From positions 172,368 to 236,367 of the forward strand of contig CAUJNA010003801.1 of the NCBI GenBank assembly GCA_963377175.1: a stretch of 64,000 bases of DNA, written 5' to 3'. The position numbers and the translations under genes were made by a program. This document shows, piece after piece, positions 17,931 through 30,300 of the stretch. Position 1 is the stretch's first letter, and the number at the start of each line of letters is the position of its first letter. The stretch comes from Effrenium voratum. Lineage: Eukaryota > Sar > Dinophyceae > Suessiales > Symbiodiniaceae. Below the pieces are notes generated by a model. The model had not been told where the DNA came from. It did no database searches and worked only from the letters and a program-made list of their open reading frames with translations.

Positions 17931-18579
17931 GAACCTGCAACTTGAGAAGGGGAGAAATCTTCATGGGGTCATTTTCTCCATCATGAGGAAAACCCTGAAT
18001 AGGCTCATGCGTTGGCAGGGCGTCGAAAGATCTGTCAATCCGGGAAGGTTGAGATCTCCAATCAGCATCAATAAGGGATTGAATATCCAGATTCCCAACC
18101 GAGATGGGGGCACCCGAGTCGAAGTCGAGTCGACCGAAATCAGGCGGTGTGGCCTGCGATCCACTGCCGAGGAGCTGGTCAAACTGATCCCATGTAAGGG
18201 ACCAAGATTGAGCCGGCTCCGGATGAGCAGCATGATGGGCAGCCCGGTCTTCGATCTGGAGCACCACGAACGGAACAGTAGGCGAAATCGACGAGGGCAC
18301 CTGATTTGGAGGAACCACAGCCTCTTCTAGAGGGGGTTCGTCCTCGATCTGTAGCACTGCCGCCGGGATAGGGGCCTCCGCATCCTCATCAAACACGACC
18401 TGAGAAAGGATCCAATCGTCCGTGATCACCCCGGGATTGGGCTCTGCGCCCACCATCGGGGGAATGGGCCACAGCCGGCTGTCTAAGCCGGGGGCAGCAT
18501 GCGCGGCGTTGCCGCGAAGGGCGTTGGCCTCGTCGTCCACGAAGCCTGGCCCACGATGTGAAGCTCCAGGGGACGCCAT
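17881..18579 (-). pseudogene. First ORF of element 1 (likely original gag N-terminus)
   Basis: ATG at 18579 (MASPGASH), 232 codons to a stop at 17881. Acidic, low-complexity protein with repeated hydrophobic-acidic motifs (VLQIEDEP and VLQIEDRA). No known domain. The frame downstream of about 17930 continues in the neighbouring ORF. The untranslated stretch 18,580-19,020 upstream holds no ORF but ends at the spliced-leader-like relic. Confidence 0.5.
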
Positions 18580-19002
18580 TGTGTGTACAAGTAGGCGAGG
18601 GAGCAGGTAGCGGGTCACGTCCCGCAACCGGATCACCAGCCCCAGCTTCTAGCTGGTACGGCTGATAACCTGCGGTTTTGGGCGGAAAGGGCGTTGCCCA
18701 GGGAATCAAAAGGGTTCACGTAATCCACGAAGAACCCAAAGAACCCGGACTCACGACTCAGTGGACTGAAGCCGGTGACCAGGTTGAAGGACGTGATGAT
18801 TGAAGTAGTAGTGGTGGAAGTGAAGGTTAAACGTAAGTTGCAATAGATCACCTTAACCAAGCCCAGGCAAGTCCTGCCGCAGCACCACCTACCTCCTAGC
18901 ACCAGCCCACCCCAGCGCCGAGAGTCCTTTCTCGGCGACGCAGCGAGATGCCGTGCTATGGCGAGTGCCGTGCTACCAAAACTAACCTGACGGGAGGTTA
19001 AA

Positions 19003-19018
19003 CTTGAGCCAAACGGCC
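19003..19018 (-). other. Dinoflagellate spliced-leader relic (imperfect)
   Basis: The minus strand reads GCCGTTTGGCTCAAG here. The known dinoflagellate leader ends GCCATTTTGGCTCAAG. The 11-nt core TTTGGCTCAAG is exact and GCC matches, with AT replaced by G. It lies about 425 nt upstream of the first ORF of element 1 and in the sense orientation, as expected if this copy descends from a trans-spliced transcript that was reverse transcribed. A chance match cannot be excluded. Confidence 0.45.
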
Positions 19019-19250
19019 ATTCGGCCGATTCGCTTATGATAGAACAACACGTGAACGAAACACACTTACGATTGGGACTCAGTCCCTTCTTTAGCGGAAC
19101 CTCCAACATGATGGGCTTTCTTTTGGCTTCCCTTTAAATACCAGTAAAAAAATGGTACCCTACCACAACAAGTTACCCCCCCGCCCCGCTTGGTATAAAC
19201 GGGAAACCAAAAGGACCTGGAGAGGGTCACTAATTCTGAGAAACACCCAT

Positions 19251-19351
19251 ACTGTGGATGGACGGAATCCACTTCGCAGTTGGTAGGGGTCTGTGGTCTA
19301 TCCCATAATCGGGGTTCATCCCTCCCATGCAGGATTTTGTCCATCCACAGT
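19251..19351. mobile_element. Hairpin (MITE-like) element, family 3
   Basis: About 101 bp bounded by 20-bp inverted repeats, ACTGTGGATGGACGGAATCC at 19251 and its complement with two mismatches ending at 19351. A relative with the same ends lies at 61315-61437. There is no coding potential. The surrounding 19,020-20,360 contains no gene I can support. Confidence 0.55.
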
Positions 19352-20365
19352 TGGGAATTAGAGGGAACCATGGAGAGTTGGGTTTCCGAATAAGGACCCA
19401 CAAAAAGCCATGGAAGCCATTAACCACAAGGAACCCCAAAGCAAAAGGCAGAGGGAAGCATAGGAAAACCAAGAAGAAAGCCCTCGGGATGCAGAGGCAA
19501 GACTCAGTTCTGGACAGAAGGCAACCGGCCAATGCACAAAACAAAAGGACCCTGGAGTGAAAAGTCTGTTGATTCATCTGGGTTGAAACGGAAAATACTG
19601 GCCCCATCCACTGGAATGTCTTGCTTGCTCTTAGGGAATATGGGCTTAACATGCAAACCAACAAGCTTTGCAGAGCATGGTAGGGCATCAACCTGCTTTT
19701 CGGAAAGAAACCTGCAAAGCCTGCCTGTTAAGCGCGCGGCTGCATTGCTTGTGCTGAACAAAAACCTGCTGACCATCTCAAAACCAAACACACTGTCCAC
19801 TTTGTATTCTTTAGAGGAAATTAATGGGGTGAGCGGCAAATGGGGTGAGGCCCGAGGACGAAAACGACAAGAAAACACCGCAAACACCCGTGTTTCCCCG
19901 GAAAAGCACGTTCTTTCCTTCCGGCGCTGAAGGTAATTGTCTCCAGGGCTTGCTGGCTTGCTGGCTTGCTGGCTAGCTTGCTTGCTTGTGTTTGGTTGCT
20001 GTGCTGCGCACAAAGCGGTCAAGCCATTTATTGCTGCACGCATTCTTGAGGGCACGTTTAGTGTAGAAAGGCAACCAGTTTCTGCGTCGTGGCGTTGATT
20101 CGGTGTTTCAGGCTGTTCTTAATATCACCCATGTTCGGCCTGCAACAGGCAACACAATCTCAGCGGTCTTTAACACAATGTGTCAGCTTACTTAGACGCA
20201 TGCCCTAAACATAGAACCGTGCAGGAAGTGAAAAGTTGCTACGGAAAGCCGGTGTTGGCCACGACTGCTGAGTTCCTATATATCGTTGTGGGCTTTAGCA
20301 CGACTTCTTAAGATTTCTCAACAGAAATTGACCGACGCATCAAACTCAGGAGTGTCATTGTGACA

Positions 20366-20915
20366 ATGGGTGTCACCGTTTGGGACCATGGGTGTTTGGG
20401 ACCCACAATTTGGGACCATGCGTGTTTGGGACCATCGTTTGGGATTATGGGTGTTTGACCACCCTTTGGGACCATGCGGGTGTTTGGGAACACTGTTTGG
20501 GACCACCTTTTGGGACTATGGGTGTTTGGGACGCACGGTTTGGGGCCGGGCGTTTGGGACCATGGGTGTCTGGGACCAGCTGTTTGGGACCATGGCTGTT
20601 CGGGACCAGCTGTTTGGGACTTACCAGCTGTTTGGGGATTGGGACCGGGTGTTGGGGACCAGTTGGCTGGGACCACCGTTTGGGACTATAGGTGTTTGGG
20701 ACCACCGTTTGCGACCATGGGTGTGGGGTGTTTGGGACCAGTTGTTTGGGAGCATGGGAGTTCGACAGGTGTTTTGGACCATGGGTGTTCGGGGTTTGGG
20801 GCCATGGGTGTTTGGGACCAACTTGGACCACTGTGTTGGGATTATGGGTGTTTGGGACCAGCCGTCTGGGACCACCGTTTGGGACCATGGGTGTTTGGGA
20901 CCACTGTTTTTGGGT
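20366..20915. repeat. Minisatellite of GTTTGGGACCATGGGT type
   Basis: About 550 bp of degenerate tandem units built from TTTGGGACCA followed by TGGGTG or CCG. Periods are about 14-30 bp. The long ORFs on both strands here are products of the repeat and not genes. Confidence 0.85.
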
Positions 20916-21106
20916 GGAAGGAGGAACCATCGCAACCCCAGCTCCCAAACCCATATGATTGTTGCTTTTTGTCTGTCTAAAATCAACGGCTGTTTTCTGC
21001 TGTTTCATGGTTTTTTGCGCTGCTTTCTGCCTTCGTCTGCCCTGAAGCCTCGCCCCATTGCCCTTCACCCCCTTTATTTTTCTCTGAATTCTGGTATACC
21101 GTCCCA

Positions 21107-21195
21107 CCAACAAACATGGAAATGAACATGCTCCCTCCAACAGGAAAGCAGTCTTCCAAAAGGGTCTGTGCACCAAACCAGGTTTGTCGTTTGGA
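21107..21195. mobile_element. Hairpin element, family 2
   Basis: About 90 bp with imperfect inverted ends (CCAACAAAC at the left, its diverged complement at the right) and an internal GGGTCTGTGCAC block. Both are shared with the copy at 36582-36668. Confidence 0.4.
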
Positions 21196-21216
21196 GGGCA
21201 ATTACCAGGTTTTGAG

Positions 21217-21324
21217 GTATGGCTGTGGGTCAAGAAGATGTACCCCAAATGGAACCCTGCTAAGTGGAAAATATGAACCAAAACCTGGTCGCCTGGTAGT
21301 TTGATTTTGACCCATACCCGTATG
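21217..21324. mobile_element. Hairpin element, family 1, copy 1 (target duplication GTATG)
   Basis: A 98-bp core starting GCTGTGGGTC and ending GACCCATACCC, with near-complementary ends (GGGTCAA and TTTTGACCC), flanked on both sides by GTATG (21217-21221 and 21320-21324). It ends 7 bp from the splice donor of the exon at 21332-21468. Confidence 0.75.
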
Positions 21325-21331
21325 TTCTCAC

Positions 21332-24300
21332 CCATCATGCACTTCACAAGCGCAGGGCTCGAAGCGAAGTGTGATTTGTGAACTGCCTGGTGCAGCCTGA
21401 GAGGTGCCTGCAACCTGCACAGCGAGCCCGCTCATGACCCAAAAGGTGGGTTCCGGTGTCACGGAGACCTGTGCAGGGGGTTGGTGTGGGTTCGAAAGCA
21501 GGATGCAATAATTAGCACTGCTGAGGACCTTCTTGCGCAGGGAAGAATAAGTGTTCAGCAACCTTGCCAAAGGCTTGGCTCTGTTAATCTTCCGGCATTT
21601 TGATATGTAAAAGTCGTATGTCTCTGTACCAACCCCCTTTCTCACGGCTTAGGAAAAACGCTCAGCCCCAAACTCAGCTCTCCTCGAGCTCTCGGGTGGC
21701 CTCCCTCGAGCCACACGGAACCGGAACCCCGGCGGCCTGTGCTCTCGTTCCGCGGCATCTTGCACACGAACCTCGGAGCGCGCGGCCGAAAAATATGGCT
21801 GTGGGGCAAGAATAGGGTAACCCCAAAATGGCTTGCCCTGGCAAATGGAAACATGGACTAGAACCTGCGGTTTTCTGTTGGTGGAATTTTGACCCATACC
21901 CATATGAGGATCCCTCCAACGGCGAGGAGAACACCCGTAGAACTGCTGGGCAAAGCACTCGGTTTCTAGCCAACGCGGAAAAACTCAGGCAGGTGAAACA
22001 GCCAGGCACTGGATGCACCATGTCTGCGGCTCGCCTTCGACGTTGTGCTAAGACTCAAAATTAGGATGCCTTAATCTTCACGACAAATACAAGCTCCTGG
22101 TCACAAATTCGGAGTCCTTTCAGAATCCAGCAGCAAAAAAAAGAGGATATTGGTTCCACAAATGAAAAACATCCTGCATTGAAGGCTTCCTGTTCGCTTG
22201 ACCAACGTCCCGCGCACGAGCCGGCCCCAAAGTTACAGGATTGCCGCAAACATGCCTTGACTTTCTTTTGCCTGCGGTCAAAAATCGAGTCTCCCACTTT
22301 TGGGGTGGCATGCACCGAGGCCAGTTATTTCACAACTAGCCATCCGGGCACCGGGCACAAGCAGCTGGGGGAGTTGTTGAAAACACACGGAGCCCAAGGC
22401 CCATCTAAGCCAAGGAAAAAATAATAATGCCTCAGATGGCCAAGTTCAGATTGGACCCAAACATGCGAGAGAAAAAAATAAGAAAACAAAAACGACCCAC
22501 AAATACTGTAATCAAACCCAAGGTAGGAAACGCCCACTTTGGAACAGCCAAGCGTCACCCCCGGCAAGCCAGTCATGCCCGAGAGGAGTTGTTGAAACAA
22601 AGAAGGGACCTATGTAGCATCAAGGGTCTAACGGAGGCAACCGCAACTCTACCAGAACACATACGCACACACTCACACACACACACTTATCTCGAGAGGC
22701 TTCACTAGCCGAGATGAAAAAACGCAGTCAGTGAAAATGCTTGAATGCAAATGCAAATCAACAGGTCACAACATCGACACCGAACAGGAAGCAACAGCGG
22801 CAAACAGAAACCGCAAAAGGAAACAGGAAAGAGGAAGAATGCAGGTACGTCCACATCGCGTCCGACGTGGATTTCACATCCTCTACAGCAGCGTCTTTGT
22901 TAGGCAGCGACTGCTGTAGGGACCACTGCCCCCCTGCTGCTAAAAGTTTTGCGTCCGTGCTCCAGGACGGTTCACACACACACAAAGAAACAATAAAAGA
23001 CAACTGCGGCATGGGCAGGCACGATGTAGCAACTGATTCACACATGACCTGTGCCTCACAAAAGCTGCCTTGTCGGTCCAACTCATGTCAATGCAGGTGT
23101 CGCTCGGACGTGAACGTGAATTGAACTGATCTGAGTCAGCGCAGAGCGTGAATCAATGAACTGCAAAGTCGGTGTCTGACCGGCTTGTCACTCGCGCATG
23201 AAGCTGCCGGAGCCTGATACCTCATGAGAGCTGCCTTGTTCAAAACGCAGGCAGTGCAATGCGAATGAAGCTGCCGGAGCCTGATACCTCATGAGAGCTG
23301 CCTTGTTCAAAAGGCAGGCAGTGCAATGCGAAGGTGAACTGAACTTGAACTTTTGAACGTCATCCCCTCGCAGGGGGCTCCCGCATATGGCGAGTCCAGC
23401 CCACAGCGCCATGTCGGACAGGCCGTGGGTAAACACACTTATCTCGAGAGGCTTCACTAGCCGAGATGAAAAACGCAGTCAGTGAAAATGCTTGAATGCA
23501 AATGCAAATCAACAGGTCACAACATCGACACCGAACAGGAAGCAACAGCGGCAAACAGAAACCGCAAAAGGAATCAGGAAAGAGGAAGAATGCAGGTACG
23601 TCCACATCGCGTCCGACGTGGATTTCACATCCTCTACAGCAGCGTCTTTGTTAGGCAGCGACTGCTGTAGGGACCACTGCCCCCCTGCTGCTAAAAGTTT
23701 TGCGTCCGTGCTCCAGGACGGTTCACACACACACACATGCAACACAGACAAACAATCTTGCACCACCAGCAACCAAGTATTGCTCTCACCGAGAAGAGAA
23801 GAATCAGCTGTAATGGAACGTGTGGAAGATTTGGGAAGGGAATCTTTCATTGTTGCTGAGTGGGCCCAAAATAAAAGTCCAAACTGGTTGATTGCCACTG
23901 ACATGGGCCAAACTCAAAAAGCCGGCGTCTAAGGTCCGAACCGGAAATCCAGTGAATGAATACTGTGGACGAAATCCGTCACCGCTTTGAACCATTGAAA
24001 CACAGGGGAATCAGAAACCAGGGTTTCTGAACGGTGGCGCGAAATGGAGTAAAGTGTCCGAGCCCTGAGAGATGCAGCAAGAGAAGATCCGGCCAGGGCA
24101 CAGCACCGGCATCCGGAGGAAGCTCGCTTGCTGCAGGCTGTTCCGTAGCGACCACTGGTCTCCCGCCCGCAGTTCCTAGGGAGGAAACGGGGGCCAGAAG
24201 TGAACAAGTTTCAGCTTGGACATGTCCTTTGAACTTTTGGTTGTCGCAACATTGAGAAAGGAAAATGACCACTTCGAGGGGAAGCTGACCTCTGGTCTGA

Positions 24301-27300
24301 GCTGTGGGAAAAAGGAACTCAAATGAAAACCAATTTGGATATGGTCAAAATAGGGACCATCCAAGCTATTTTAAAGCGAGCGTGATTTAAACCACCAACC
24401 TAAAAAGGGGCACCTTTTGCACCAGCACCACCACGCCACGTTTTCGCAGCAAGGCGCGAGCACCACGGATGCGCCGCCCTCCACGTGCACGGGCTCCGTG
24501 ATGCAGCAGGCGGCCACGTCCCCGCCGTGCTCCAGCTGCACCTGGCCGCTTGTGCGGGCCTTCGAAAGGCGGAACCAACCAAGCAGAGGACCCCTGTAGC
24601 AGAAAATAGGCGCAAAGTTCTCACAAAACGGTTCCAAAAAAAACATAACACCAGAATATTGTGTTTGACCTCAGAGCCAAGTTTTCCAGAATTGTGCTTT
24701 GTTTGGGTCATGAGAACCAAGTTGATTGATCAATGCCCGCTTGATTGTGATTGGCTGCTGCCGACCACCATTCTAGTTGGGGGAAGAACCCCGTCTTAAT
24801 TCGCCGGGTTAATCGATCCGGGGTGAACAATGCCTGTAGTATGTGCAACAAATCTGTACTCCTTTTTGGTCCACTGCAAAAGAGAGCACCCACATGAAGC
24901 CCACCATTGGGGGGGCAGGCCTGGTTGCAAGACACAATTGCTAGTAATTTGAAATGATGCATGAAATAGACTGGTGGGATGTGGTGCAAAGTGCGGTGGC
25001 CTAATGTGATGCTGTGTAGTGCAATCTAAATATTTAACTGCGCAATAAAACGGAAGCTGAACTATGGCGTAAATCAATGCAGTGCAAAGCGTGCCATGCC
25101 AGCGTCTGTCATGCCATGCAACACAATACGATACCATCACGTGCCGCACCACGAAATGTCAATGCAATGCCCTCCACTGCCATGCCATGCATGTGGTGTG
25201 CTGTGCTGTGCTCACTTGCGTGATGCAGTTTGAAGTAGAGTGACGACACATCGTGTCATACAATGTCCTTTGTCATGCCTCGCCTTGCCTATGTAAATAT
25301 GGACGTGCCATAAGCCTGAATGTTTTTTCATGTCACCCATTTCCTCATCCCGTCGATTTCTGGTGATCTCCTCGCTTACTACAAGGCTCCGCAGCCCCGT
25401 CGCTCGGCCTCCACCGTGTTGGTGGACATCAGCACGCCTCCGCGCACCTTCACCGTGCCACCGCCTGGGCCGCTGGATCACATCCATACGCCAAAAACAG
25501 GACTGGGCAAGGATGGAAGTCAGGCAGGACCGCCCCCAATTTGTTCAACATTCAACATCGAAAAGGAAACTCGCGAGAAAAAATGGACCCAACATGTGAT
25601 GTGTGAAACCACCAAAGTGGGAAATATGGGAACGCTGTACTTGATTGCAGACACCCGGAGTTAGTCCTTTTAGAGCGGATCGGGACTACGTCCCTGGACA
25701 GAAGCTTTTGAGGCTCGAGGCATTCTGGAACCCAAATAACCCCGCGGGCTAGTAAAAATGCGGTTTCAAAGTAAACATCTGGGTGAATTGAATGAAAGCC
25801 GTCTGCAACTCTGGGTGGCGCCAATCGGACAAATGTCCTCCTTCCAATGAAGGCCAGGTTCCTTTCAGGGAACTTGTCCACGTCCCTTTTGGCAAAAGAG
25901 TAGGTGTTCCCTATAACCGTCAGTGGCTACAAATTGCCCAGACTTCGAGGAAAACCGCCCCTGGGCTCCGTGTTGTGATCGGGTAAACTTACGCTTGAAT
26001 TCTCCAAGCTGGAACCTGTTTTTTGGGGGTCCTTAGAAAAGATGTGCACGGTGTCCTTTGGGTTTGCCTTTGAACCATCCAAAAGGCGGACATCTAGGAC
26101 CGATACAGGCTGAAGATGATCCCCCAAAAATGATCACATGAGCGCAACAACATACGTCTAACGTCTTGTATGGCAACGGCTGTTCCTGCCGACATCCTGA
26201 GACATCCACCGGGCGCTGCTTGGGTGTCTGTCCGTTAAGGGTACCCTTTTTTAGGGTACCCTTTTTTGGTGGTTTTCTAAGGACCACATATTTTTCTTTT
26301 GGGGGCGCAAGGGGTCCTCCAAAAAAAAACAAGACATCCATGAACCCACGAAATCTCCAAAACCCCTACCAAATCGACTCGCGAAAAGAAAAGAAAAAAG
26401 TCGCAACAAAGTCGCTCGCCTTTAATGGGTCTATTCGCGCCTCGACCCACGGACACGAAGCTGTTGTCGGGCCGGCGTTTCATGATGTCCTTCGGCACCA
26501 GCACCTCAGCGCAGAGACCAGCGAGCCCAGGGCTTGAAAGGCATGGGAAGGCCCTGGTTCATCTCAGGTGGCCAAAAACGGCCCAGGCGTGTCAAGCCCC
26601 GCACCCCTCAGGGGGTCATTTTTGAGGGAGTTTGAGGGTGCCTAAGATGGGGTGCCCTGGGTCTGCTGAAGCGTGCAAACATGCGGTATGCTGGAAGCGA
26701 GGGTTCTAGACATTGCCCAACCACTTCCTCTGTGAAAACCCAAACCTACATGATTCAGTGAGGGATTGCAGGGACAGCCCAACTTTCAACATCAGGTTTC
26801 AATGAACAGGCCCTGTTCACATGCCAAACATTCTGGGTAACGCCTTCGCCGGCAAAGGGGGGGCGGCCTCCATTGCGTTGCCGGGGCGCCCATTCTCCAT
26901 CGATGACCTGCGTACCGATTGGCGTCAAACCAGCGATCCAGAATGCGGAAACAGAAACGACTTGAGCTTCCCCCGCGGGTTCTAGCCTGGGGCTTTGCTC
27001 CAAAAAGTGCCCCAGGAAGGTGCACCATTTGCCGTCGCCCACCTAGTGGTGTGATATATGAGACTTTGCGAGGGGAACATAATTCAACGCAGAAAAAAGA
27101 TGCGCCCAGTTCCAAAAGCACGACGTGGAGCGGTATGCCAGGGCAAGGGGTTGAGAGTCACAAGCACGTGGTGCCTCCCTGCCACAGCTGCCATGAAGGT
27201 TACATGGATGAAAGATGGCCGCCAAACCCCTGCTCAAAAGGATTTGGTTGCCCCAATAGAAGCTCAGCAACCAACTCACAGACATTGCAGGATACTACTT

Positions 27301-30300
27301 GGACCTCTGCCTGCCACACAGTCACCCTCGCGCCTTGAACATGTCCGCACTCAGCGGCCCGGAACCAATCACCGGCGGGCCGTCTCCCACGCCTCAAGCA
27401 AGATGCCCAACAAAGCTGATCCGATGGAACGCCTTCGGCTGTTCATGTCCGGCTGTTCAGAGCCAAGCCTGGCCTCGCCAGACTTCACGTACATGCACGC
27501 ACGCACGCGCCATGCACCCCACGCGTGTGAAAAAAACACGCAGTTGTGCAGTGTACCGCAGTCCCCACGACGCTGCCTGCCGCAATCCAAAGGCTCGGCC
27601 TGGCCCTTGGCCCGCAACGAGGCCGGAGAGTGTGCTGGTCATCGGTGTCTAGGATGTTTCGACGCCACTGCTGCAGTGCTGCTGTGCGAAACAAGTTCTG
27701 CTGGTGCCAAGCGTGAGAGGCAGAAGCTTCTGCTGCAAATGACGCAGACTCCTTGGATTGGGCAGGTGGACGCATGGTGATGATGCAGAGGACCCCTTGC
27801 CAGTGCAGTCGGCCTGCGATTTCTTTTGGAGGTCGGTTCCAATCAAACAACGGCACGGTCCCCAACGGGATGACCTATTGGCTATTGGACTCAAAGTGAA
27901 CTTTACATCTCGTATTCAAGGCACGACTTGACGACAAAACTCACTTTTCACAAGGGAACAACATATAGAAAGGCAAATGTTTGGTGCAAGCACGCTTGCA
28001 AGCAAACCTCAGTACATCTCATTCCAAAAAGTGGCGATAAACATGGGAAGATCCTTTGCTGGGTGAATGCCGCTTTTCGGATCTCTTGGCATGGGCACTC
28101 TGTGCTGCACCTATGACCACCGCCAGTGGGCTCGTGTTGCTTCCTCAGAGGCCCGAACCGGTTCTGACGCGGTGTCGCGACACCCAAACATACTTGACCC
28201 TTAGGCTAAGAAGCGGCCTCATGAATGCTATCTCTGCAAATGCGCAGGGAAAAAATGTAAGAGAATGCCGCGATGCAAGAGGTGGATTGCTCCAATGGCC
28301 AAATCCCTTTTCCGGGCTTCCACGCGTTCCACATAGCCAGGCGTCACCTGGCGCAAAACGAGGCACGAGCCTGTCTGTACATCTGAGGAACTGAGACGGA
28401 GTCTGCACACAAATGGTCCGCCCTGCCATCGCGGACTCATTCTCGCAAAGAGTTGGCAATGACCGGTATCCTGAACTCTCGCACACAAGACCAAAACAAA
28501 AGAGCAACCTGTTGGGACGAATAAACAGCAGCAGCCAAAACCAGGAAATCCAAGGTCAAAAGAAGACCGTGTCTTCGACCCCAAAGGCAGTCAAATCAAA
28601 AGCTTGGCGGGTGGGAAAACGAACCACCCGGTTTGAGTGCCGTCTTTCTGACCTGTGACTGGCTCGAAAAGTTCAAAAAGTGTGTGGGCCCAAAACTTTG
28701 TGGGCCCTACACAGAAACCCACTACCAGCAGAATGTGTTGACGTTTCTCGCAGCTCGATTTGCAAGCCTTCCTTGCCTTCCCAAGCCGCAACACGGGGGA
28801 AAAAGGCGAAATCTAACCAAACCAAGACCAAGGGAAAACGCGCCATGGTCAAAGCCAGGGTGTCAATATATCGGATGGGATGGTAATTTTCTGGGATGGC
28901 TCATGTTCTAGGGATGTGATCCACATATAAACACGACAATATAGAAGACCCTTTGTATAAGCCATGGTGAAAACTCTGTTTCTTTGGCCGATGGGTCAGG
29001 GTTCCTTCAGGAATCCTTACTATCAAGTGGATAACCATCCCTGTCAAGCGAACTCAAAACTACGAGTCCCTTTTTGGGATGCTGAGAAAATGATGAAAAG
29101 CAACCGCTGTTCACCTGAACCCTATCCCAAAAAAATAAAACGAGACACCCACCGCCCCATTTGCCACCTGGTCGTCGCACACCCCCCCCCACCGTCCCCC
29201 GTCTTCCCGTCGCCTGGGGCCCGGCCACGCCCAGCAGCCCGGTGAGCTCCTCCGCGCTGGGCGGCCGCGGCCTGAAGTCCTCGTCCAGCAGGAAGACCTC
29301 GCGGCTGAAGCGTTTTGCGAGAAACGACTCGCGGCTGGCTCCATGCCTGGGGGGGGGGGGTGCTGGGGAGGAGGGGGGGGTGGGGGGGGGCTTGGGGGGC
29401 GGGGCTGGGGCTGCGTGAAAGGTATTTCTCGTGTTGACCCCGGGGATTGATTTGTTTCAAAATACAAAAGAAGAGTTGATTCTTGGGGCGTGAGTGAAAT
29501 GTGGGGAGGTAATGTTGATTTCGGAGTAGTCAACCCAGTTGGGGTGTCAACCTGGGTGTGGGGGATTCAGAGCACGTTTGGAGGGGAAATACAAACTGGG
29601 GTTGATTCATGTGGGGTCAACATTGAAGGAATGGGACACAAACTGTTTGGGAGGGGAAAAGGGTGACACTAAGCTGGGAAGGAGGGGGGTCCACTTTGAG
29701 CTGAAGTGTTCTCTAAGAAGTTGGATCACTTCAATGCTACCGTTTGGGGGGTATGTGTCAAATAGGGGACCGACCCAATATGACCCCCGTAACGTAACAA
29801 AATTATATAAAGGTACTCAAAAAAAACGCGCAAAACAAATGACCCCTGTAATAGTACCGCAAAAAACCGCGCACCTTGCCGCTTCTTCGCCAAATCATTT
29901 CGCGCCTTGGCCCCGTCGCTCACGGAGCGCATGGCGTGCGCCGGGCGCCCGTCCGAGTGCGCGAGCTCCAGGTGGCAGGAGGCGAAGGTCAGGAAGTATT
30001 CCTGACGCGCTCGGAGGGCAGACACCGACTCGGGACATCGGAAAACGGGAAATCAGACCTTGACCCTTCGTCTCGAGAAAGGAACACAAAAAGGATTGCG
30101 ACATGGGGCTGGCGATGCTCAAACTGCCGACCCAAAGGAAGGCCATGTCAAGGGTGGTTGTAGAATCGATCCCCTTCCAGTTCTGGAGGAATCTCCATTT
30201 GGGATCCTTTCTCAGGTTTCATGTCGAAAACACCATTGACTACTTTCCAGGTGCGAGTTGCAAGTTACATGACGAGGATGGTCAGGTTTGGATGCCCCTT

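Noticed and set aside
5941..19080. LTRs for element 1 at about 6,500-5,930 and 18,600-19,080
   Set aside because: I compared both regions by eye and found only a shared 10-mer (GATCACCAGC), which is not enough. The true ends may lie outside the window.
20318..21413. Gly/Pro/Trp-rich ORFs on both strands (up to 322 codons)
   Set aside because: Products of the GTTTGGGACC minisatellite and flanking sequence; no conserved domain.
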